Of a stretch of DNA of 64,000 nt, positions 44,136 to 53,098 are shown one piece after another. The DNA is from Streptomyces roseochromogenus subsp. oscitans DS 12.976 (GTDB lineage: Bacteria > Actinomycetota > Actinomycetes > Streptomycetales > Streptomycetaceae), in NCBI RefSeq assembly GCF_000497445.1, contig NZ_CM002285.1, forward strand, positions 9,377,519 to 9,441,518, in the 5' to 3' direction. How positions within the stretch are numbered: the first letter of the stretch is position 1; each line of letters opens with the position of its first letter. The notes beneath the pieces were generated by a model that saw only the letters and a list, made by a program, of their open reading frames with translations, was not told the origin of the DNA and made no database searches. The position numbers were made by a program, and so were the translations under genes.

Positions 44136-44165
44136 GCCCGTGATCCTGCCTGCAAGCACTGACAA

Positions 44166-44732
44166 CGGCCGGAGGCTGACCGGTACGGCACCTTCGACCG
44201 GAGCCCGCCCGGTGCGGCCCGCGACGCCTCACCCTGATCACCGCGCTCGCCCACGCCGACGGACCCCTCACCGCCGACGGCATCGCGCTCGCCACCCGCT
44301 GACGCTCTGACGTCGTCCGACACCTTGATGCAAGGTCACGCTGACCAATGCGAAGACCGATGCAGTCTAGAGCTGACATATGCAGAGTCAAGCCGTACCG
44401 GACAATCAGTTTTGATCATAGACAGCGAATAGAGCCCCGGCCCGAAATCGAGTATTGCTCCGCGTGTTGGTGGCGAGCAGAGGTCGGCCGTGGTCGTACG
44501 ATGGCGGCCGCCCGAGTAGGAGTGCCCCGGTTCCTGGGCCCCGGTGTTCACTGCGCGCGGCGATCATCAGGGCGCGCCCCGGATGGTGACCGTTGACCTC
44601 GGCCCTGAGGGGCTCGACCCCTCCGGCAACGGGACACCCGGGTTTGTAGATCGTGATCTTGTTGGTCGGGTGCCAGGTCTCGGGCTGAACTGATCCCCGT
44701 CTCGATTGGTCTGGTCCGATGCCCTTGCCGTC
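44166..44732. other. Mostly non-coding gap
   Basis: No supported gene. GATCTTGTTGGTCGGG at 44655-44670 recurs with one mismatch at 45096-45111, next to the IS701 relic, and may be an IS end. Confidence 0.35.
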
Positions 44733-45053
44733 TCAGCGGAGCTGGTCGGTGGAGGGGCTGATGGCGCTGTCCGTGCCGTAGAAGCGGCCCTGGTCGCACA
44801 GGGCGTCGATCTCGGCGTTGTCTTCCTCGCTCAGTTGTGCATCCAGCGCGACGCTGATGACGCCTCGGGCGTGGGCCAATCGCCGAGCGACATCCCAGTC
44901 GGCGATGAATTGGCCGACGGTGTACTCGTCGGCGGTTCCGGATGCCTGGCGGGATCCGAGTCGGTCGAGGGACACGACGAACTCGTTCAGGTCCTGCAGT
45001 ACTGCGACGACCTCGCTGAGGGGCATGCGGATCTCTCGGGAGGATATGTCCAT
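44733..45053 (-). CDS. Hypothetical protein (106 aa)
   Basis: An intact soluble acidic protein: MDISSREIRMPLSEVVAVLQ, LNEFVVSLDRLGSRQASGTA, YTVGQFIADWDVARRLAHAR and LDAQLSEEDNAEIDALCDQG. It has high coding bias and helical character. ATG 45053 is the best start; the frame is open upstream but that part belongs to IS-related sequence. No family is recognised. The N-terminal half resembles small helical proteins of unknown function common in Streptomyces. Confidence 0.55.
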   Translation of the reverse strand: MDISSREIRMPLSEVVAVLQDLNEFVVSLDRLGSRQASGTADEYTVGQFIADWDVARRLAHARGVISVALDAQLSEEDNAEIDALCDQGRFYGTDSAISPSTDQLR

Positions 45054-45153
45054 CAGCCGATTCAACTCCAGAGTTGGTGCTCGGGCCCAGAGCCTGATCT
45101 TGCTGGTCGGGGCTGGTCCGGGAACGGGTGCGGCCACCGGTGATCATCGGTGT

Positions 45154-45760
45154 GTGAAGACAGGAGATCAGGCGGTGGCCGCAGGTCACAGCATAGATCC
45201 TGCCTGCTGGCAGAAAGCGTTCGAGGTCCTGATGGGCCGTATCGCGGGACGGTTCGTCCGGGTGGAACCCCGGCGCCGGGCACGGGCGTTCGTGCTCGGA
45301 CTGTTGTCGGACATGCCGCGCAAGAACTGCTGGACACTCGCCGAGCAGGCCGGGGACGCGAACCCGTACGGTCTGCAACACCTGCTGTCGAGGGCCAAGT
45401 GGGATGCCGACGCGGTACGCGATGACATCCGCGGCTTCGTCGTCGAGCATCTGCATCACGAGGATGCGGTGCTGGTCGTGGTTGAGACCGGCGACCTGAA
45501 GAAGCGCACGGGCACGGAAGATTGGCTCCGTCCGGTGCCGCCGCCCACGTGCGGGCCGATCCGGCCGCAAGGTGTTCGTCTCCGGCAAGAAGAAGCAGAA
45601 GACGCCGAAGCAGACGGGTGGCCCTCGCGGGTAGTCCCGTCGCAGTGCCGACAGCTGGGTTGGCCGGGCCTCATCGGGAAGTGCTGGAGCGCGTGCGCCG
45701 CGCTGAATTGCGTCGCGAGCCGGATTTGGAGCTGTGGTCGCGGGCGCTGACCGGCTCCTG
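45154..45760 (+). pseudogene. IS701-type transposase relic fused to other IS debris
   Basis: The amino part is clear IS701: LMGRIAGRFVRVEPRRRARA, LGLLSDMPRKNCWTLAEQAG and YGLQHLLSRAKWDADAVRDD, ending VVETGDLKKRTG. After about 45540 the sequence changes: in another frame KVFVSGKKKQKTPKQ looks like IS5/ISL2-type transposase debris, then REVLERVRRAELRREPDLEL of unknown origin. The join is a mosaic of at least two elements and cannot be functional. Confidence 0.7.
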
Positions 45761-45770
45761 GGCTGACAAG

Positions 45771-45974
45771 TCAGTGGGTGGCCATGCCCATCGCCAACAG
45801 GCCGAAGGGCATGAAGATCACGGGAACGGATATGAGCCAGCCCATCCTCCAGGATGTTCTTGACCCGACAAAGACGCAGAGCAGTGTCATCAGGAGTGTG
45901 TAGACGACCAGGAAGGCGAATCCGATGACACCCGCGCCTGAACCCACCCTGCCTCCTCGTGACATCTGCCGCAT
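45771..45974 (-). CDS. Small membrane protein (67 aa)
   Basis: Two predicted transmembrane helices: IGFAFLVVYTLLMTLLCVFV and MGWLISVPVIFMPFGLLAMG, separated by a short basic loop (GSRTSWR). It resembles the many small two-helix membrane proteins next to TetR genes. A perfect 16-bp palindrome lies 39-54 bp upstream, probably its operator, but no regulator gene remains nearby. Start uncertain (Met1 or Met4). Confidence 0.55.
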   Translation of the reverse strand: MRQMSRGGRVGSGAGVIGFAFLVVYTLLMTLLCVFVGSRTSWRMGWLISVPVIFMPFGLLAMGMATH

Positions 45975-46012
45975 GAGCGACGGCAGTTCTCAATGCGTCC
46001 CCGCACCCACAA

Positions 46013-46028
46013 TTTGAACATGTTCAAA
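46013..46028. promoter_or_regulatory. Perfect 16-bp palindrome, TetR-type operator
   Basis: TTTGAACATGTTCAAA is perfectly symmetric, AT-rich against a GC-rich background, and positioned 39-54 bp upstream of the small membrane protein start. Such dyads are typical TetR-family sites. No TetR gene lies next to it. Confidence 0.55.
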
Positions 46029-46327
46029 AACGTTTGGCTAGGCCTTTTCTGAAGGGCCGCGTGCGGGGCGTGGCGGACTGGAAGCCTTCGTGGGGGAATG
46101 TGCATGGGGCAGGCAGATGACGGGGATTCACCTGCCTGCCCCTCATTGCGCGACCACCCGCTCGGAATAGGGGGCGAGCAGGTGCCACGAGGCCCCAGGG
46201 TCCTTGGGCCCACTCCTGCAGCGGACTGGAGTGCCGGGCCGTCACATCCCTGGGGCGCCCAACGCCACACGGTTCTGCGAGCTGGGAGGGCAGGGGCAGG
46301 CCCGGCACGGGGGGAACACGAAGCCGG
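46029..46327. other. No gene seen
   Basis: A 299-bp stretch without a credible frame or family. It may be the decayed remains of the regulator expected beside the palindrome. Confidence 0.3.
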
Positions 46328-46717
46328 TTAGCTGAGATAGTCCGCGCGCCCCTCGTCGTCGAGTTCGAAGGGGCCCTCAGGAATGATGCAGAACTCATTG
46401 CCCTCAGGGTCCGCCACCACCAGGAACCCGCCGTCGGCGTACTGCTCCAGCCTGCGTCCGCCGAGCGTCTCAACCCGCTGCTGCTCGGCGGCGGGGTCGG
46501 CTGAGCTGACGTCGAAGTGCATGCGGTTCTTGCCCGACTTGGGTCCGGCGGTCTGCTGGAAGCCCAGACCCAGGTCGTTCTCTCGCCGCAGCCATACGTG
46601 TGGACCCATACGGCCCGCAATCGGCCTGCCGAGCAGTTCAGACCAGAACGTAGCAAGCCGCTCCGGGGCGCTGGCATCGACGATGAGGGCATTGATCCGC
46701 ATAGGTGAGTCCGCCAT
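46328..46717 (-). CDS. VOC/glyoxalase-fold protein
   Basis: A 129-residue vicinal-oxygen-chelate protein with the paired beta-alpha-beta-beta-beta repeats. MRINALIVDASAPERLATFW and SELLGRPIAGRMGPHVWLRR form the first module; KNRMHFDVSSADPAAEQQRV, YADGGFLVVADPEGNEFCII the second. His in MHFDV and Glu in GNEFCII are the usual metal ligands. It belongs to the actinobacterial group often annotated as glyoxalase or bleomycin-resistance-like; the true substrate is unknown. Starts at 46717 or 46702 are possible. Confidence 0.75.
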   Translation of the reverse strand: MADSPMRINALIVDASAPERLATFWSELLGRPIAGRMGPHVWLRRENDLGLGFQQTAGPKSGKNRMHFDVSSADPAAEQQRVETLGGRRLEQYADGGFLVVADPEGNEFCIIPEGPFELDDEGRADYLS

Positions 46718-46760
46718 GAGAACCACGGCGATATTCGGCACAGTCGGGGATCTTGTGACG

Positions 46761-46776
46761 TACCCAGTCTGAACTG
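46761..46776. repeat. Short hairpin before ISL3 element
   Basis: CCCAGTCTGAACTGGG is a 6-bp stem with a 4-nt loop directly upstream of the ISL3 transposase gene. It may be part of the IS end or a transcription barrier. Confidence 0.35.
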
Positions 46777-46788
46777 GGCATCTACCGG

Positions 46789-48456
46789 GTGTGCGGTTCA
46801 GGGGGTTTGGGGCGGTTGCTGCCGCATTTAGCCGGTGTGGTGGTCGAGTCGATCGAGCGTGCGGCCGGTACGGTCACGTTCTGCGCGCACGCCGCAGGGC
46901 CGACGGCGAGGTGCCCAAGATGCGGGGTGGTGTCGTGGCGTGTGCACGGCCGGTACGCGCGCCGGCTCGCTGACGCGCCCCTCGGTGGAGCCTCGACGAT
47001 GGTCGAACTCGTGGTGCGCCGGTTCAAGTGCCTCAATCCGCCGTGTCCGGCGGTGACGTTCACCGAGCAGGTCGACGGGCTAACCAGCCCGCATGCCCGG
47101 TACACGCCGCTGCTGAGCACGCTGCTCACCTCGATCGCCGCATGTCTGGCGGGCCGGCCGGGTGCGCGGCTCGCGGCCGCGCTGAGCATCCGCGTCGCCA
47201 AGGACAAGCTCCTGGACCTCCTCCGGCAGTTACCGGAGTTGCCGCAGGCCAGCGTGCGCGTCCTTGGGGTCGACGACTTCGCGCTGCGCAAGGGCGGCTC
47301 TTACGCCACGATCCTGGTGGACCTGGAACAGCGGCGCCCGGTCGATGTGCTGCCAGGCCGGGACGCCGAGCCGCTGGCCACCTGGCTGCGCGATCACCCC
47401 GAGGTCGAAGTGATCTGCCGGGACCGGGCCGGTGCCTATGCCGAAGGCGCCCGCAGCGGGGCTCCGCAAGCCCGGCAGGTGGCGGACGCCTGGCACCTGC
47501 TGCGCAACCTCGCCGAGGCGGTGGAAAAGACGGTCGGCGCCCATCACCCGTGCATCCGGACGGCGTTCACCACGGCCCAGGCCGTCGCGGAGTCCGCCGC
47601 CGCGTCCACGGGTACGGCGGAGCCGCCCGCGGAGGAGATGCTGTTCGTCCCTCCGGACGGCACCAGGGACGTCCTCGGGCGCCCGAGGCGGCTGGTGGCC
47701 CGCACCACCGAGCGGTACACAGCGGTGCAGCAACTGCTCGCCGAGGGTGAATCTCTGGCCTCGATCAGCCGTCGGCTGCGGCTGGACCATTCAACAGTGC
47801 GGCGCTTCGCCCGCGCCCAAAGTCTCGACGAACTGCTGGTCAAGGCCACCAGCCGGGCCTCGATCCTGGACGAGTACAGGCCCTACCTGCACGAACGCTG
47901 GCGCGAGGGCTGCCACGACATCCCTCAATTGCACCAGGAACTGCGCGCACGTGGCTTCGCCGGAAGCATCCAGTGCGTCCGCCGCTACTTCCGGCCCTTC
48001 AAGAAATCGCACAGCCCCAAGCCGCGCAACTCGTTCACGCCTGCTCCCGAGCCACGACCCGCCCCGAAACCCCGACGCATCGTCCGCTGGATCATGACCA
48101 ACCCTGGACACCTCGCCGAGAGCGATGCGGCCGAACTCAAACAGATCCGGGCCGCCTGCCCGCACCTCGACGCCACCGCAGGCCACGTCCGCGACTTCGC
48201 CGCCATGATGCGCGACCTGCGCGGCGACGACCTGCCCGCTTGGATGGACCGCGTCCTCGCCGACGACCTGCCCGCCCTGCACTCCCTGGTCAACGGCATG
48301 AAACGGGACCTGGACGCTGTCACCGTCGGCTTGTCGACGCCATGGAGCTCAGGCCAGGTCGAGGGCCACGTGACCAGAGCCAAGCTCCTCAAGCGCATGG
48401 GCTTCGGCCGGGCCAACCTCGACCTCCTCCGCAGACGCATCCTCCTCAGGACGTGA
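46789..48456 (+). CDS. ISL3-family transposase (intact)
   Basis: A complete 555-residue transposase. An N-terminal zinc-finger region ([36 protein letters not shown]) is followed by the catalytic domain with [20 protein letters not shown] (first Asp), [14 protein letters not shown] (second Asp) and, near the C-terminus, [20 protein letters not shown] with the catalytic Glu. An insertion between the second Asp and Glu (about 270-430) carries an extra HTH ([20 protein letters not shown]). GTG 46789 start. All family landmarks are present with no frame break, so it may be active. Confidence 0.9.
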   Translation: MCGSGGLGRLLPHLAGVVVESIERAAGTVTFCAHAAGPTARCPRCGVVSWRVHGRYARRLADAPLGGASTMVELVVRRFKCLNPPCPAVTFTEQVDGLTSPHARYTPLLSTLLTSIAACLAGRPGARLAAALSIRVAKDKLLDLLRQLPELPQASVRVLGVDDFALRKGGSYATILVDLEQRRPVDVLPGRDAEPLATWLRDHPEVEVICRDRAGAYAEGARSGAPQARQVADAWHLLRNLAEAVEKTVGAHHPCIRTAFTTAQAVAESAAASTGTAEPPAEEMLFVPPDGTRDVLGRPRRLVARTTERYTAVQQLLAEGESLASISRRLRLDHSTVRRFARAQSLDELLVKATSRASILDEYRPYLHERWREGCHDIPQLHQELRARGFAGSIQCVRRYFRPFKKSHSPKPRNSFTPAPEPRPAPKPRRIVRWIMTNPGHLAESDAAELKQIRAACPHLDATAGHVRDFAAMMRDLRGDDLPAWMDRVLADDLPALHSLVNGMKRDLDAVTVGLSTPWSSGQVEGHVTRAKLLKRMGFGRANLDLLRRRILLRT

Positions 48457-48514
48457 TCGCCGAGCTCGCCATATGCTGCAGGCCATCTGCGGACTGACGG
48501 AGGGATCGGACACG

Positions 48515-48766
48515 GTGAGCGAATCGTTCTTGCTGGTCTGCGACGACCTGCCGCACACCGTAGTCCTGACTGACGCCGGCCCCCGGGCCATCGAGATCGT
48601 GAAGCTACTGCACCGGCGAACCGGGCAGAGTTTGTGGCGCTGCAAGTCCCTCATCAGCCACCTGCCCGCGACCATCCTCGAGAACGTGCCGGAAGAAGTC
48701 GCCACCGCCATGGTGGCCGAACTCCACGAAGCCGGTGCCGACGCCCATGCCGAGGCGAATCAGTAG
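48515..48766 (+). CDS. Ribosomal L7/L12 C-terminal-like small protein
   Basis: An 83-residue protein whose body matches the L7/L12 C-terminal fold: FLLVCDDLPHTVVLTDAGPR, AIEIVKLLHRRTGQSLWRCK, SLISHLPATILENVPEEVAT and AMVAELHEAGADAHAEAN. Such stand-alone domains occur outside ribosomal operons in Streptomyces and have no established role. GTG 48515 has GGAGGG about 11 bp upstream; ATG 48473 would add 14 residues. It follows the ISL3 element by 58 bp. Confidence 0.65.
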   Translation: MSESFLLVCDDLPHTVVLTDAGPRAIEIVKLLHRRTGQSLWRCKSLISHLPATILENVPEEVATAMVAELHEAGADAHAEANQ

Positions 48767-48799
48767 GCTTCGGCCCCCTCATCGTCACAAGATCCCCGA

Positions 48800-49097
48800 C
48801 AGAGCCCAGAAATCCCGTGCAGCGGCTACGCCCGCCAACGTGCCACTGCAGATCAACGAGGGAGTCGTCCGTCTGGACTTCAAGGGCGGGATCAGCTTCC
48901 GCGTCGAAGGCGCCATCGCCCAAGGACTACGCCGCTGCGGCCTGCGCAGAAGCCGCTACACCGGCATGGACAAGACCTGCCTCCAGCACGTACTCACCGC
49001 CACGGCCCTCAACCTCATCCGCACGGACGCCTGGCTGACCCAGACCCCGCTGGCCAAGACCAGGACCTCTGGCTTCACGCGCCTTCGCCCTGCATAA
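48800..49097 (+). pseudogene. IS1182-family transposase C-terminal relic
   Basis: The last ~80 residues of an IS1182 transposase: FRVEGAIAQGLRRCGLRRSR (with the catalytic glutamate region), YTGMDKTCLQHVLTATALNL and WLTQTPLAKTRTSGFTRL. The rest is missing. A 25-bp sequence just after the stop is repeated in inverted orientation at 41.5 kb and is probably the element's end. Confidence 0.75.
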
Positions 49098-49100
49098 CGC

Positions 49101-49125
49101 ACCGCCGAATTCGCCAACGGTGTCC
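49101..49125. repeat. IS1182 end (25-bp inverted partner)
   Basis: Exact reverse complement of 41501-41525, beginning 3 bp after the IS1182 relic stop. It contains the palindrome GAATTC in its centre. Confidence 0.7.
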
Positions 49126-49243
49126 GCCGAGTGGTGTAGCAGAGATCTCGACGTAGCCCCGGTCACGGCGTCGCTACGCACAGATGCACGCCACTCGGTT
49201 TGGCGACGGTGCCCGGATGAGCTCCCCGCGCCGATCCGGGTGG

Positions 49244-49744
49244 TCAGCCCTGGTGCTCAAAGTCCGCGAATGGTGAGTCGCGCAGCGGCAGGGGCTTCGG
49301 CCACCAGGGCGGCCGTCCGTGCGGGCAGCGGGCGCTCAGGTACTTCCCGTCCGGTGGGGCGACGTTGTACACCAGGTCGCCGACCAAGACGGCCGAGAGC
49401 ACCAGCAGCCCGGCCAGGCTTGCGGTCAGTACCCGGACGAGGCGGCGGCGCGACCGCGGGAGGAAGCGCCTGGCCAGGAGGAAGCCCAGCGGGAAGGCGC
49501 AACAGTACGCCGCGATGAGCGGAAGGGTGGTGAGGAGGTAGAAGCGCGGGCTGTCCGCGATGTCGTACGCCGCCGGCCACGCGATGTTCATACAGTAGGA
49601 CCAGGTGTCGCTGATGAAGGCGCCGGCTTCGGCCTCGGCCAGCAGGCCGAGCACTAGTCCGGCGAGCGGCAGCAGGCAGCCCCACCCGCCGCACGAGTCA
49701 GGCTGGGAGCCCGGTTCCTGTTCAGCTGTCACTGCCCCTCCCAT
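49244..49744 (-). CDS. Membrane hypothetical protein
   Basis: A 166-residue protein with three or four hydrophobic segments: CLLPLAGLVLGLLAEAEAGA, FYLLTTLPLIAAYCCAFPLG and VLTASLAGLLVLSAVLVGDL, joined by an RRFLPRSRRRLVR basic loop. The tail (PPDGKYLSARCPHGRPPWWP) is Pro/Gly rich and extracytoplasmic by the positive-inside rule. No family assigned. ATG 49744 is one of several possible starts. Confidence 0.6.
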   Translation of the reverse strand: MGGAVTAEQEPGSQPDSCGGWGCLLPLAGLVLGLLAEAEAGAFISDTWSYCMNIAWPAAYDIADSPRFYLLTTLPLIAAYCCAFPLGFLLARRFLPRSRRRLVRVLTASLAGLLVLSAVLVGDLVYNVAPPDGKYLSARCPHGRPPWWPKPLPLRDSPFADFEHQG

Positions 49745-49799
49745 CCGGTCAGGACGGTGGCCGTCGGTCAGCGGTTCCGACACGCGGGCGATCGTGCCC

Positions 49800-50727
49800 C
49801 ATCGAGTGCGTAGTCACTGGCCGAGCTGATTCGCTCGCTGTGGAGGAAGTCGGCGATTGCCCTCACTTGGTTTGGGGTTGAGAGGTTCGGCCATGGAGCC
49901 TTCGGAGAGGTAGCGGCGGTCGAAGACCTGCCACTCGTCGTGGAGTTCGGCCAGGACCGCGGCGGCGAGTCGGCCGAGGGCGGCGGGGTTGGGGAAAGAC
50001 CTGGACAACGTCGGCCCGTCGTTTGATCTCCCGGTTCCACCGCTCCAGCGGGTAGGTGGACCAGATCTTCTTCCAGTGCGCTGGCGGGAAGTCAGCGAAC
50101 GCGGTGATATCGGTGGCAGCGTCCAGCAGCATGGTCTTGACGTGTGGGAACTGCCGTCCGGGCATGTCGGCGACCACGTCCAGCTGGGTGCGGACGGCTG
50201 CGGCGGTGGTCTGCGCGAAGATGGTGCGGATCGTTGCCGCCACCATCTCGCCCGAAACCTTGTCGATCACCGAAAAGACGTCGCGGACGAAGTGAACCCG
50301 GCATCGCTGCCAGGCCGTGCCGAGGAAGACGGTGCGGATCGCAGCCACCAGCCCGCTGTGGCTGTCGGAGATGACCAGCTGGACGTTCTCCAGCCCTCGG
50401 GCCCGAAGCGAGCGCACGAACTTCGTCCAGAACGGCTTCGACTCGCTGTCGCCGACCATCAGGCCGAGGATCTCGCGGTGCCCGGTGGCGGAGATTCCGG
50501 TGGCGATGACCACGGCCTGGGAGACGATCCGGTGGTTCACGCGGGCCTTGCAGTAGGTGGCGTCCAGGAAGACGCAAGGAAAGACGGTGTGATCCAGCGG
50601 CCGTTCCTTGAACGCATCCAGTTCGGCATCGGGTTCGGCGCAGATCCGGGAGACCTCGGACTTGGAGATCCCGCTGTCCGACCCGAGTGCTTTGACCAGG
50701 TCATCGACCGAACGAGTCGACACGCCC
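49800..50727 (-). pseudogene. IS256-family transposase, truncated
   Basis: The central and C-terminal part of an IS256 (Mutator-type) transposase: VDDLVKALGSDSGISKSEVS, FLDATYCKARVN (first Asp), QLVISDSHSGLVAAI (second Asp) and, near the end, TYPLERWNREIKRR with the catalytic Glu. The first ~115 residues are gone at 50727. A frameshift near 50010 separates the C-terminal VLAELHDEWQVFDRRYLSEG. All DDE residues remain, but the N-terminal DNA-binding domain is lost. Confidence 0.8.
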
Positions 50728-50772
50728 TGTTGAGCCGACCCTCGGTCAGAGGTCAGCGACCGGTCTGATGCG

Positions 50773-51801
50773 TCAGTCCAAGGTCTGCGTCAGTTCGCTT
50801 CGGCTTGATGTGTGAACGATACGGCCGTACGCTCCGTTGACGATCGGCATGTAGGGCGGGACGTGGCCGCACTCGATGTCGGCGATAATCGGAACGTTGA
50901 GAGGACCGAGTGCGTCGAGGACGGCCTCGTGTTGGCTGAGTGACCGGTTGTCGGGTGCGTTGGTCCGGCCGACGAGAACCGCGTTTGCCCGGTCGAAGAA
51001 ACCGGCGAGCCTCATGCCATGCAGGTTCCGGCAGATGGTGAAGGCATCATCGCCTGCTGCTTCCACATACACGAGGAGCCCATCCGGTGGCTCGTTGCGA
51101 GCGAAGGTCGAGACGTCGAGGTAGGCCGTCCCCGCGAGGTTGCAGAGAGTTTCGATGCAGCCGCCGATCAGTCTTCCCTCAGCGTCCACGTCACCGCCGC
51201 CGTCGAGCCGGGTCCACGCGCCCGCAGAGTCAAGCGTGTACTCGCGTACGTCGGGGCAGGCGGCGAAGTCGTCGAAGCCGGTGGTCCGGTGGCGACCGGG
51301 CGGCGTCTGGGTGAACCGGTGCCCCTGGGGCGCTGCGACGATGTCGAGCCACGACCGCAGTCCTCCGGGCACTCGGTAGGGCGTGTCCATGAGGTTGTTG
51401 CCATGGACGGTCGCCGTCCCGGTGAGCAGAGTCATCGGCGTGATCAGAGTCGATATGTCGGAGAATCCGACAAGCCAGGTGGGCTCTGCCTCCCGCAGCT
51501 TGTCCCAGTCGAGCAGTGGTAGTAGGTCAATCGCCGTCTCTCCGCCCCACGGCGGCACGATGGCCTTGATGGTGGGGTCGGTCAGCATCGACATCAGTTC
51601 GCTCGCGCGGTCAGCGGCCGAAGCACTGACGTGCCCGGAGCCGTCCATGCACCGGCCGATGACGACCTCGTACCCGCGGTCCTGAACGTCATGAACGGCG
51701 GCATTGAGGCGCTCACGCAGTTCCTTCGCAACCCCGCTCGACGGAGAGGTGACACCCACACGGTCGCCGGGACACAGGGGGGACGGGTATCGAACAGCCA
51801 T
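50773..51801 (-). CDS. S66 peptidase (LD-carboxypeptidase/MccF-like)
   Basis: A 342-residue serine peptidase of family S66. The nucleophile is Ser114 in WLVGFSDISTL, preceded by IVPPWGGETAIDLLPLLDWD. The catalytic Glu is in LIGGCIETLCNLAGT and the His in DIECGHVPPYMP. The sequence style (AVRYPSPLCPGDRVGVTSPS) is closer to MccF, which cleaves peptidyl-nucleotide antibiotics and gives self-immunity, than to cell-wall recycling LdcA. ATG 51801 is chosen because the family opening follows directly. It stands alone next to an IS256 relic. Confidence 0.82.
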   Translation of the reverse strand: MAVRYPSPLCPGDRVGVTSPSSGVAKELRERLNAAVHDVQDRGYEVVIGRCMDGSGHVSASAADRASELMSMLTDPTIKAIVPPWGGETAIDLLPLLDWDKLREAEPTWLVGFSDISTLITPMTLLTGTATVHGNNLMDTPYRVPGGLRSWLDIVAAPQGHRFTQTPPGRHRTTGFDDFAACPDVREYTLDSAGAWTRLDGGGDVDAEGRLIGGCIETLCNLAGTAYLDVSTFARNEPPDGLLVYVEAAGDDAFTICRNLHGMRLAGFFDRANAVLVGRTNAPDNRSLSQHEAVLDALGPLNVPIIADIECGHVPPYMPIVNGAYGRIVHTSSRSELTQTLD

Positions 51802-51889
51802 GCGCTGAATTTTGACATAGTGCCGCGTCCTGAAGACACCGAGTTCTATGCGCTCCAAACGGTCCAGATGCCGTTCACCAGGTTCAAAA

Positions 51890-52150
51890 ACACCTAGTGA
51901 GTCGCCACCGCCACCGCTCGCTGCCCCGGTGCCGTGAACAACTGCAGCCGAAACGACGTCCGCCCCGCACGGAACATGTGGTCGTCCACGGTGCGCCGGC
52001 GCGGAGCAGCACGCCTACCTGCGCTGGCGCAGCCAACACCGCCGCCACTCCCGCGTGCTCGAAGCCCAGCGCCGCGAACGCGCCCGCATCCGATCCGAAC
52101 GCCGGCACCGCTGGGGCCGACCACACCACACCGCAGCATGATCAACCCAC
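51890..52150. other. Degenerate coding remnant
   Basis: A plus-strand run HAYLRWRSQHRRHSRVLEAQ, RRERARIRSERRHRWGR ending at a stop near 52141 has strong coding bias. It resembles the basic tail of a transposase, but nothing upstream in the frame continues it. Confidence 0.3.
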
Positions 52151-52175
52151 CCGGCGCACGTTCACACCCAACGCA

Positions 52176-52853
52176 CTAGCCGCCCTGGTTGCGTGACCGC
52201 TTGGGCACCAGCGCGGCGAGCACGGCGCTGGTGTCCCGCAGCGACTCGGGTACGAACTCCACGGCTCCGGTCCCCCGAGCTCGGTCCAGTATGTGCCGTT
52301 TGGGCCACGAACCCCCGAGGTCCCTGCTCAGCTGGCTTGCGGTCACCATGTCGGAAAGGAACATCATGTGCTCGTCCAACCGATGTTCCCCGGCCTTGGC
52401 CAGGCGCACCGCGTTGATCAACCTATGCCGCACCGTCGGGTCCGGGTAGTACCGCTCCCGCCGCAACAGCCCCCTGCCCGGCACGCGCCGGATCAGACCG
52501 CGCGCGACCAGCGCGCCGCGGTGCTGCAGGAACGCGATGCGCCGCCTCCGCACTCACTTGTAGGGCACCACCACCTCGCCCGCGTGCGCCAGTTCGGCCA
52601 GCAGTTCATCGGCCCAGGCCAGGCCGGTGGAGTCGGCGTTGACCAGCTCGATCTCGGCCCGGTACGGGCGATACGCGTCAAGGCCGAACACGGTGGACTT
52701 GCGTGTCCGGACCGCCAGCTTGCCGCGCAGCGCGAGCTCGCCGAGTTCAGCCACCGCGCAGCCGACCCCGGCCTGGTCGGAGTCGATCACCTTGCCGGTC
52801 TCGGCGAGTGAGAGCAGAGTGAATTCCTCGGGCAGCGTGAGCGGACCAGCCAT
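52176..52853 (-). pseudogene. GPP34-family protein with in-frame TGA
   Basis: A Golgi-phosphoprotein-3-like (GPP34) gene of about 225 codons. The N-terminal part LTLPEEFTLLSLAETGKVID and GCAVAELGELALRGKLAV is typical, and the C-terminal part FLQHRGALVARGLIRRVPGR and RHRLINAVRLAKAGEHRLDE completes the fold. Between them lies a single in-frame TGA (52554-52556), followed at once by GTG, so the reading frame is otherwise continuous. Family members commonly have tryptophan around this position, so one TGG-to-TGA change would explain it. Restart at GTG 52553 could give two polypeptides, but a nonsense pseudogene is simpler. Confidence 0.65.
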
Positions 52854-53098
52854 GGGCCCATCCTGCACGATGACGGCAGCCGTAAAAAGCGGCTCCGATC
52901 CACCTGTTGAGGCTCTGTGACACAGCGTTACGGCCGGTGGGCGGTCTCCTCGGTGGGGTGCGCCCGGCGTCGCGCGCCCGTCCTCCACTGCGAACCGTGA
53001 CCCGGTGAACCTTCGCGGTCAACTAGGACGGCTTCCTTGTGGAGAGATTCCGTGTGTCCGGGCGGGCGGATACGCCTTTGCTGGGTGAAGCTGAAGGC

